Shown: one piece after another, positions 6,966 to 13,170 of the stretch | Numbering within the stretch: the stretch's first letter is position 1 | How the letters are laid out: every line of letters starts with the position of its first letter | DNA from: Prevotellaceae bacterium | GTDB taxonomy: Bacteria; Bacteroidota; Bacteroidia; Bacteroidales; UBA932 | Reading direction: 5' to 3' | DNA length: 13,170 bases | Assembly (NCBI GenBank): GCA_031288885.1 | Contig: JAITQP010000029.1 | Coordinates: 1 to 13,170 of the forward strand | Notes under the pieces: model-generated | The model's input: only the letters and a program-made list of their open reading frames with translations | Database searches by the model: none | What the model was told of the DNA's origin: nothing | Made by a program: the position numbers and the translations under genes

Positions 6966-6990
6966 CTACAAAGTTAATAATACTTTGTAG
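6966..6990 (-). repeat. Perfect 8-bp inverted repeat around the rprX stop codon
   Basis: CTACAAAG (6990-6983 on the minus strand) and CTTTGTAG (6973-6966) form a perfect 8-bp stem with a 9-nt loop that holds the last two codons and the TAA of the kinase gene. The sequence shortly downstream has ATTTTTGTTTG. The stem is only 3 of 8 GC, so it is a weak terminator at best; it may instead be an RNA-processing or protein-binding site in the rprX-rprY gap. Confidence 0.4.
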
Positions 6991-8605
6991 TTTTAACATG
7001 GTCGTTTGCGTTTTTTAACGATATCGGCACCAAAATTTTGAACTTGCTGCCTTTTCCCAGCTCGCTTTCCACCCAAATTTCGCCGCCGTGAGCCTCCACA
7101 ATTTTCTTTACATAGCTCAAACCCAGCCCAAAACCTTTAACGTCATGCCGATTTCCGGTGTGCACCCGATAGAACTGCTCGAATATTCTTTTTTGGTCTT
7201 CTTTAGGAATACCGATGCCGTTATCCTCTACCTGAATGAGCAATTTTTCCTCTTTTCCCTCCGCCACATTTTTTGTTTGCACCTTTATTGCCGGCTCATT
7301 CTTTGCGTACTTTAGCGCATTATCAATGAGGTTGGCAAAAATATTTGAAAAATGCACCTCGTCCACCACCACCACCGAGCGCTTTGCGCTGAAGGAGCAC
7401 GTTACCGCCGCCCCCGCGCTGTTTACCTGTAGGGTAAAGCCATCTATCACCTTCCGCGCAATGTCGTGAAAATCGCACTGCTTAATGTTCAGGCGCAGGT
7501 GGCCGTGCTCAAACATGGCCAGCTGTAGCGTGCGCTCCACCAGCAGGGATAGCCTCCTCACCTGCGCAAATATCATTCCCGCGAGGTAGGCGTAGTTTTT
7601 TTTCTCCGCCGGAACGTTCGGGTCGCTCAGCATTTCGGAGGCCAGCGTAATGGTCGCAATGGGCGTTTTGAGCTCGTGCGTCATGTTGCTCACAAAGTCG
7701 CTCCGCATTTGCGCCAGCTTGTCCTGCCTCACCAGCGCCCACAGCCCGCCGGTAAAAACCGTCAGCACGATAATCAGCAGCGCCAAAGATGTAAAGAGCG
7801 TAGCCCCGATGGACAGCAAAATGTAGTACTGCTTGCGCGGAAATGACACGCTTAAGAAGTACTGCTCCGAGAGCAAATCGTTTGGGAACAGCTGGCGGAC
7901 GTAAACGTTTTCATCCGGCGTTAGCCCGCCCGCCTGCGAGCCGAACAGCAGCTCTCCGTCGGCGTGGTACACCCCAAACTCAAAGTCAAGGGTTACGCCT
8001 CGCTTTCGAAACTCCACCTGCAGCAGCGAGTCGAGCCTTTGCTCGGAAACCCGCTGCCCGATGGGCACCTCCACGCTGATGATTTTTTCGACAATATTAT
8101 CGACCAGCACTTTTTTGTAGCTGAGCTTTTCGTCCAGCTTCATTTGCTCAGCCGAGCGCCTTGGCAGATTTTCCTGCTTGTCGATGTCGAGCAGCATGGC
8201 GTTGAGCTGCCCCGCGACGACCGAGTCGTTGATGAGGGCGAACCGCTTGCTGACGGAGCTCGAGTCGAACAGGTTGACTACAAACTGCTGCTGCTCCTTG
8301 TAGAGCGAGCGAATGCTGCTTCGGCTAATCTTGAAAACGGAGCCGGTGCCGGCGTTTTCTTCCCTCATCTGAAAGGTGGCCTCCCCTTTCTCCGAACCTT
8401 CTACCAAGTTGTCGATAATCTGGAAGGTGATTTCGTTTTTCTCCATGTCGTCCACCAGCCTGTCGAGCGTGGTGTTGACAAGGTTGTTAAACTCGCCCTC
8501 CTTTATTTTATGCGCCTCGCCTATCCAAAACAGCTGAAAAATCACTAAACACAAGGCTGCAACCAGCGCGGCTACTCCAAGTATAGGTATTAACTTTTTT
8601 ACCAT
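6974..8605 (-). CDS. rprX: Membrane sensor histidine kinase, RprX-like
   Basis: A 543-residue sensor kinase. Transmembrane segment 1 spans about 5-28, a ~230-residue periplasmic sensing region follows (29-260), and transmembrane segment 2 spans about 261-292. The kinase core follows: HisKA with H310 in FVSNMTHELKTPIATIT, then HATPase_c with N box NIFANLIDNALKYAKN (421-436), G1 box VEDNGIGIP (459-467), F box IFEQFYRVH (474-482) and G2 box GFGLGLSYVKKIVEAHGG (491-508). All catalytic elements are present. The periplasmic region resembles no ligand-binding fold I can name. Its partner is the RprY-like regulator encoded just downstream, the order known in Bacteroides. The ATG at 8605 gives a correct signal-anchor start, and a two-box promoter lies 55-85 nt upstream. 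Confidence 0.93.
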   Translation of the reverse strand: MVKKLIPILGVAALVAALCLVIFQLFWIGEAHKIKEGEFNNLVNTTLDRLVDDMEKNEITFQIIDNLVEGSEKGEATFQMREENAGTGSVFKISRSSIRSLYKEQQQFVVNLFDSSSVSKRFALINDSVVAGQLNAMLLDIDKQENLPRRSAEQMKLDEKLSYKKVLVDNIVEKIISVEVPIGQRVSEQRLDSLLQVEFRKRGVTLDFEFGVYHADGELLFGSQAGGLTPDENVYVRQLFPNDLLSEQYFLSVSFPRKQYYILLSIGATLFTSLALLIIVLTVFTGGLWALVRQDKLAQMRSDFVSNMTHELKTPIATITLASEMLSDPNVPAEKKNYAYLAGMIFAQVRRLSLLVERTLQLAMFEHGHLRLNIKQCDFHDIARKVIDGFTLQVNSAGAAVTCSFSAKRSVVVVDEVHFSNIFANLIDNALKYAKNEPAIKVQTKNVAEGKEEKLLIQVEDNGIGIPKEDQKRIFEQFYRVHTGNRHDVKGFGLGLSYVKKIVEAHGGEIWVESELGKGSKFKILVPISLKNANDHVKTTKYY

Positions 8606-8660
8606 ACCCGCTATACTAAATTTATACTACTACATCGTGATGCAAAAATTTTCCATGTTG

Positions 8661-8690
8661 CAAATATAGCTATAATTTTTTTACAACAAC
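8661..8690 (-). promoter_or_regulatory. Bacteroidetes-type promoter for rprX (rprXY)
   Basis: The minus strand reads GTTG (8690-8687), 18 nt, then TATATTTG (8668-8661), a good fit to the TTTG / ~19 nt / TAnnTTTG consensus of Bacteroidetes. The expected transcription start is near 8654, leaving a leader of about 50 nt. It lies wholly in the gap between the giant gene's stop (8700) and the kinase ATG (8605). A 10-bp palindrome TATAGCTATA (8665-8674) overlaps the upstream half of the -7 box and could be an operator. Confidence 0.6.
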
Positions 8691-8699
8691 CCATTTATT

Positions 8700-11600
8700 T
8701 TAGTATAGCCTCGTTATCCACAGGGGTCCGTAGAGCCTGTTCAGCTTTCCATCCTCATCCCTGTAGGTGAATATGTAGTAGTACGTCCCGTCCGGCAGCC
8801 CTTCGCCTTTGAAGTCGTTGTAGTAGCTCTTTTTCGTGTAAACCATGTTACCTGTGCGGTTGAAGATGGTTATTTCGTTGTCGGGGTACGACAGCGCAAA
8901 CGGTATGGTAAAGTTATCGTTATACCCGTCGCCGTTTGGCGTGATGGTTGTTGCGTGGATTGTCAGCCCGTAAACGCGAATTCTGAGGGTTGTGCTATTG
9001 TTGAGCGTATCGACCTCGTTGTCGTCCATGGTGACGTGGGCGGTCAGCAGCCGGAAGCCTTCCTCCGTCATGCGCACGGTAATCTCAAACTCCAGCACGG
9101 TATCTGCCGCCATCGCGCCCAGCTTAAACGTCATCCCGTCGTCCTGCTGCACAGCGGTAACGGGGCTGCTCACCACCTTTACAAGCTTCACGCCCGACGA
9201 CCACTTGTCCGTCAGCACAACGTTGCGGCAAACGCCCTTGCCAACGTTGCTCAGCGTTACCTTGTAGGTAATGTAGTCGCCTACCGAGATGGCGGTGTCG
9301 CCCTGCACAAGCTTATGGTGGAAGCCTTCCGCATCGGTGGAAACGCTGATAATCTCTTTCGTTATCTGGATATCCTTTTCCGACGCTATCGTTACCGAAG
9401 CGGAGTCCGAAATGCTGAACGTTGCGCCGGCAGAGGCGTTGGCGGTAGCGTCAAAGTAGGTTACATGCACGTAGTTGGTGTATCGCCCTACCTTCACCGC
9501 TTTGGCCCTGTACTCCAGCAGCTCGTACTCGTTGGGGAGCAAGGTGTCCGTCACCGTGTAGCGGATGGTGCGCTCGCCCGTAACCTTGCCGTCCAAGCCG
9601 GCGCGATTCAGCTCAAACCCGTTGGGGATGGAGTCCAGTATTTGGATGTCGGTTAGCGCGCGCAGGCTGTTGTTGACCACGCGTATCCTAAATATCACCG
9701 TGGAGTCCTCCGAAACGCTTTCCGTAACGGGGCTTCCGACAACGTTCCACGCCGTTTTTTCCACCACCAGCTTGAGGCTGCTGGTGTCCTTCACCACCAC
9801 CGACGCATGGCTTCCGGTGTCCACGCCGCAGCCGTTGCTCACCACGTAGCGGTAGCTTCCCGCGTGCTTGAGGCTGTTGGCGTACCATATTGTCAGCGTG
9901 TCGGTGGTAGCGCCTGTAATGTAATTCCTATTTACCGTATCCCTCGGCATGTCGGTCACCACCTTTCCGTTGTAGAGCCACTGCCGCTGGTCGGCGTGCG
10001 CCGCGCTACCCGTGAGGATAATTTTATCGTCTTCGGATACCATAAGGGACGCGGGATTTTGGAGTATCCTCGGCAGCGGGTTTACGCCAAGGCGAATGGT
10101 GTCGCGCACGGCGTAGCATCCGTTGCTGGCTACCACCACGTACACGCCGGTATCGCTCAGCGCCACCGAGGGGATGACAAGCACGCTGCTATCGGCGTTG
10201 GGCAGAGGCGTTGTGGCGGTATCCTTGTACCACGCGTAGCGCAGGGCGTTGTTGGCAGCAAAGCTGAAGGCTACGCGCGTGCCCTCGCAAATTACGGTGT
10301 CGCGGGCAGGTAGCGGCGTTGCTACGCGCACGGAGTAGCGTATGGCTACGCGCGCTGTGGCGGTATCCTCCCCGCACTGGCTGCCAACCACAACGTGGTA
10401 GCTGCCCTCCCTACGCTCGCTTTCGCTGCTCACCGTAAACGTCAGGGTATCCCGTACGATGCCCGTAGCGCCGCTCACGGTTAGCGTTTTCACCAAAACG
10501 CTGTCGCGATACCAGCGTACTTTGCGCAAGCTATCGCCCTTAGCGGCCACCGCAAGGCGGACTACCTGCGGCGCTGCCAAGGTGGAGTCGAAGCACAGGG
10601 TTACGTCCTTGGGAGGCTCAACTATCCTGACGGGTTCGAAAATGTTCACCTTAATGGAGTCGGAAATCTCGCCGCATCCGTTGTAGGATACAACCTTGTA
10701 GGCGCCGGCCTCGCTCACGCGCAGCGTTGTATCGCGCCCCTCCAGCACAAGCGAATCGTTGCGGTACCAGCGGTTGCGGTAGAACTCCGCTACCGATACG
10801 GACAGCTCGGTTGAATAACTTCCGCAAATGGTAGTGTCGCTGCCTAAGCGCTTGCCAAAGGTGGGCAGCTTGCTGTTTACGGCCAGCTCTACGCTATCGG
10901 CCACTATCCGGCGGCAGGTTCCCTCCGAAATCACCTCGTAGCGATATATTCCGGCTTTGCTCATTGCGTCAACCTTTACCGTAATGAACGTGTCGCGCTT
11001 GAAGAGCATTTCGCGCCCGTTGTGATACCAGCGAATGCTTAAGGGCTCGTAATCCCGCGCAGAGAACGCAAAGGTTGCCTCCGGATTGCCCGCCACACCG
11101 CAAAACGCCGTGTCAACCGGCCGCACAATGAACTTCGCCCTCGGCATGGTGGCTATGGATATGTACACGCTATCCTTAAACATATTGCAGCCGTTGTACG
11201 CCTCCGTTACGTACCAGCCCTCGTCCTGCAGGGTTATGCTTTGCTTGGCGTACACCGTGTCGCCGGCCTCCGGCAGCAATACGCCGTTGTGGTACCACTT
11301 GTTGAGGAAAACGTTGTTGGCTGCATAGGCAAGCTCCATTTCGTCGCCCAAGCACAGCATGAGGCTATCGTGCTGCTGCACGTTGCCGCGCGGCTGTGAC
11401 AGGGCTTCGCTAACGAACAGGCGTACGCTATCGGTAAGGGCGCCGCACCGGCTGTACACAACGCAGGTGTAGTAGCCGCTGTAGAAGATATTCACGTTTG
11501 TGAGGTGCAGGGCGTTGCCTTTGGCCACGAGCGCTCCCCTGAAGCGCCACTCAATGCTGTCGGCGTGCTCGGCATCTACCACGAAGTCAATGGACGGCGC

Positions 11601-13170
11601 AGCCTGACAAATGGCGGTATCGGGAGATATGGATAGTATGCGCGCCTTGGGCACAAGCGCTACGCGCACCGTGTCGAACACGCGCCCGCATGCGTTGTAG
11701 CCTTCGATGTAGTAGATACCTGTATCGCTCGGCTCCATTGCCTTGGAGAGCACGTAGCCGGTAAGCGGCAGCTGCTGACCGTTGTGCATCCACGTGCAGC
11801 GGAACAGGTTGCTTGCTTTCAGCTCAAGCGTCAGGGGTGCGCCTTCGCAGACGTCAAGGTCGCTTTGCTTTGCAGTAATGACGGGCTTGCTCTGCGGTAT
11901 GTGCAGCCACACGCTGTCAACGATTGACGACAGGTTTACCGCACTGCACCCCACCTGACCATAAACTTCGTAGCGGAAGTAGCCGCTGTAGGCTTCGCCC
12001 ATGTTGAACAACGCCAACGTGGCCCCACTCGCAATACGATTTTCTTGGAAGTACCAGACAATGCTGTCCTCGTTTTTGGCGAGCACCGTGAAGCTGATAG
12101 CCGCAACGCTTTTGCACATCGACGTATCTCTCGGCTTGGAAATAATCTGAACGCTACGCAGCACGCCTACATGCACCGTATCGGAGAGCGCGCTGCACGT
12201 GTTGTACGCCTGCACCACCAGCTGACCGGCGTCGCTGCTCGTTACGCCGGCAACGCTATACGTAGAGTCGGTTGCCCCAGCTACCACCACGCCATTACGG
12301 AGCCAACGGTAACCGTCGGCATTGCTCATGGCAACAGCCAGCTTCAGGCTATCGCCTTCGCATAGCATAAGGGTATCCTGCATAAACTTCCGCTGCTGCA
12401 AGGCGTGGTTAACGCTTACGCGTGCAACCTCTACCGTGTCGCTGTTGCAGCCGTTCACGGCAATAAAGGTGTAGAGACCCGTATCGCTAAGGGATACATG
12501 CTTGCGCGTAAGCACGTCTGCGTTGTTATTTAGCCGCTGACCGTTTCGCTCCCAGTAGAACGTATCGGCGTTGACAGCGCGCGCGCGGAGGCTAAGGCTG
12601 TCGCCAAGGCACAGCGTGTGCGTTGCGTAGCGTGCAGCGGCTTGAGCGCGAGGATGTATTACCACACGGGCGGTATCAAAGATAGAGCCGCAGCCGTTGA
12701 GGACTTCTACCATGTAAACGCCGCTATCGGAAACAGATGCTGATTGCTTAGAGAAGAGGCTATCGTTTACGGACAGCTGTATGTTGTTGTGTAGCCACAG
12801 GTACGCGCGGGCGTTGTTCACGCCAACGCTCAAGTTAAGCGTACCACCGCTGCATAGCGATACGTCGGAGATAGAACGCCGGAGCGTTGGCGACACGGTG
12901 TCACTTACCACCCAAACGGTGTCCGATGCAGGATAGCCAACGCACGCGCCGTGACCGTAAACCTTATAACTGTACGCACCGGAGGTGAGATGGCTAATGT
13001 TGCTTATGCGGTAGCTGCTATCCGAAGATACTTTCACTCCTTTAAAGAACCACGCAATGCTATCGTAGTTCGCTGCCTGAACGGTGAGCGTGTAGCTTTC
13101 GCCGGCGCACAGGAACGTGTCACGGCTGACGCTCTGAATGGATATACCGCCAGCCACGCGCACATGCGCA
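8700..13170 (-). CDS. Giant T9SS-secreted multi-Ig surface protein, C-terminal part (5' end outside window)
   Basis: The frame is open from the window edge (first full codon at 13169) to a TAA at 8702-8700, giving 1489 visible residues. The GTG at 13163 lies inside a repeat and is not a credible start, so the true N-terminus and signal peptide are off the edge. Order of domains: 13 Ig-like repeats of 81-97 residues (13170-9777), two DUF11-like domains (about 9776-8967) and a C-terminal gliding-motility/T9SS type B sorting domain (about 8966-8703). The repeats share an early Cys (LCxG-like), a central Trp (W..NG), an Asp/Gly/Tyr turn (SDTGxY) and a late Cys (NGC). The domain makeup indicates a secreted, probably cell-surface or matrix-attached, adhesin-like protein exported by the type IX system; no enzymatic domain is visible. 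The partner or ligand is unknown. The kinase gene downstream has its own promoter. Confidence 0.93.
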   Translation of the reverse strand, partial: AHVRVAGGISIQSVSRDTFLCAGESYTLTVQAANYDSIAWFFKGVKVSSDSSYRISNISHLTSGAYSYKVYGHGACVGYPASDTVWVVSDTVSPTLRRSISDVSLCSGGTLNLSVGVNNARAYLWLHNNIQLSVNDSLFSKQSASVSDSGVYMVEVLNGCGSIFDTARVVIHPRAQAAARYATHTLCLGDSLSLRARAVNADTFYWERNGQRLNNNADVLTRKHVSLSDTGLYTFIAVNGCNSDTVEVARVSVNHALQQRKFMQDTLMLCEGDSLKLAVAMSNADGYRWLRNGVVVAGATDSTYSVAGVTSSDAGQLVVQAYNTCSALSDTVHVGVLRSVQIISKPRDTSMCKSVAAISFTVLAKNEDSIVWYFQENRIASGATLALFNMGEAYSGYFRYEVYGQVGCSAVNLSSIVDSVWLHIPQSKPVITAKQSDLDVCEGAPLTLELKASNLFRCTWMHNGQQLPLTGYVLSKAMEPSDTGIYYIEGYNACGRVFDTVRVALVPKARILSISPDTAICQAAPSIDFVVDAEHADSIEWRFRGALVAKGNALHLTNVNIFYSGYYTCVVYSRCGALTDSVRLFVSEALSQPRGNVQQHDSLMLCLGDEMELAYAANNVFLNKWYHNGVLLPEAGDTVYAKQSITLQDEGWYVTEAYNGCNMFKDSVYISIATMPRAKFIVRPVDTAFCGVAGNPEATFAFSARDYEPLSIRWYHNGREMLFKRDTFITVKVDAMSKAGIYRYEVISEGTCRRIVADSVELAVNSKLPTFGKRLGSDTTICGSYSTELSVSVAEFYRNRWYRNDSLVLEGRDTTLRVSEAGAYKVVSYNGCGEISDSIKVNIFEPVRIVEPPKDVTLCFDSTLAAPQVVRLAVAAKGDSLRKVRWYRDSVLVKTLTVSGATGIVRDTLTFTVSSESERREGSYHVVVGSQCGEDTATARVAIRYSVRVATPLPARDTVICEGTRVAFSFAANNALRYAWYKDTATTPLPNADSSVLVIPSVALSDTGVYVVVASNGCYAVRDTIRLGVNPLPRILQNPASLMVSEDDKIILTGSAAHADQRQWLYNGKVVTDMPRDTVNRNYITGATTDTLTIWYANSLKHAGSYRYVVSNGCGVDTGSHASVVVKDTSSLKLVVEKTAWNVVGSPVTESVSEDSTVIFRIRVVNNSLRALTDIQILDSIPNGFELNRAGLDGKVTGERTIRYTVTDTLLPNEYELLEYRAKAVKVGRYTNYVHVTYFDATANASAGATFSISDSASVTIASEKDIQITKEIISVSTDAEGFHHKLVQGDTAISVGDYITYKVTLSNVGKGVCRNVVLTDKWSSGVKLVKVVSSPVTAVQQDDGMTFKLGAMAADTVLEFEITVRMTEEGFRLLTAHVTMDDNEVDTLNNSTTLRIRVYGLTIHATTITPNGDGYNDNFTIPFALSYPDNEITIFNRTGNMVYTKKSYYNDFKGEGLPDGTYYYIFTYRDEDGKLNRLYGPLWITRLY
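8703..8966 (-). other. T9SS type B C-terminal sorting domain (CHU_C / gliding-motility-associated)
   Basis: The last ~88 residues carry the hallmarks of the type B domain: ITPNGDGYNDNFTIP, then DNEITIFNRTGNMVY, YYNDFKGEG, LPDGTYYYIFTY and a closing W-I-T strand. In known systems this domain directs the cargo through the type IX secretion system of Bacteroidetes. Confidence 0.92.
8967..9776 (-). other. Two DUF11-like beta-sandwich domains
   Basis: Two consecutive ~130-residue segments fit the DUF11 pattern. The first (9776-9384) has VIFRIRVVNNSLRALTDIQI and LDSIPNGFELN; the second (9383-8967) has DYITYKVTLSNVGKGVCRNV and LTDKWSSGVKLV. Each opens with a 'xxITK/VEKT' style strand and holds an N-G/N-x-G turn. 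They probably act as stalks between the Ig array and the sorting domain. Confidence 0.72.
9777..13170 (-). repeat. Tandem array of 13 Ig-like protein repeats
   Basis: Approximate repeat ends on the minus strand, reading from 13170: 12888, 12642, 12396, 12147, 11883, 11640, 11397, 11136, 10863, 10620, 10329, 10068 and 9777. The first repeat is incomplete. Twelve of the 13 hold one Cys near the start and one near the end, suiting an Ig-type disulfide; the last lacks the first Cys. Two subtypes can be told apart: A (repeats 1, 5, 7, 9, 11, 13) and B (2, 3, 4, 6, 8, 10, 12). Divergence is high at DNA level, so the array looks old rather than recently expanded. Confidence 0.85.

Noticed and set aside
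13161..13163. GTG near the window edge as the start of the giant protein
   Set aside because: The frame stays open to the edge (Ala-His before it), the GTG is inside an Ig repeat, and no signal peptide follows. The gene continues beyond 13170.
9777..13170. Recent DNA-level tandem duplication or CRISPR-like array in the giant gene
   Set aside because: Repeats are visible at protein level only; the DNA units differ throughout, have unequal lengths (81-97 codons) and have no constant spacer-repeat structure.

Overview
The window reads as a chromosomal segment of a Bacteroidetes (Bacteroidales-like) bacterium. Four things point there: a T9SS type B C-terminal sorting domain on a giant exported protein, an RprX/RprY-like two-component pair, the sppA-lpxK-purine nucleoside phosphorylase gene order, and promoter boxes of the Bacteroidetes form TAnnTTTG (TATATTTG twice). 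Shine-Dalgarno sequences are mostly absent, as is usual in that phylum. All eight genes lie on the minus strand, so transcription runs from high to low coordinates. I see no tRNA, rRNA, CRISPR array, insertion sequence or integrase.

Region by region, in transcription order. (1) 13170-8700: the C-terminal ~1489 residues of a very large secreted protein whose 5' end lies outside the window. It has 13 visible Ig-like repeats, two DUF11-like domains and a gliding-motility-type (CHU_C/TIGR04131-like) C-terminal domain. (2) 8699-6124: a sensor kinase and an OmpR-type response regulator closely resembling Bacteroides RprX/RprY, with a well-formed promoter before the kinase gene and a 154-nt gap between the genes. 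(3) 6021-5014: a GH16-like jelly-roll protein with no signal peptide, a charged N-terminal extension and a catalytic motif that looks broken. (4) 4950-4396: a small outer-membrane beta-barrel protein with a signal peptide and a GTG start. (5) 4317-681: sppA, lpxK and a purine nucleoside phosphorylase gene, tightly packed (12-nt gap, then a 38-nt overlap) and probably one operon. (6) 627-1: the N-terminal 209 residues of an AAA-ATPase-like protein of the AAA-ATPase_like/PD-(D/E)XK family, cut by the window edge and lower in GC than its neighbour.

Functionally the segment is mostly cell envelope: a T9SS surface protein, an envelope-sensing two-component system, an outer-membrane barrel, a membrane peptidase and a lipid A kinase. 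Purine salvage is carried in the same operon. None of the genes needs a new system to explain it. The points most worth a second look are the alternating A/B Ig repeat pattern of the giant protein, the GH16-like probable pseudoenzyme, and the Asp at the base-specificity position of the nucleoside phosphorylase.
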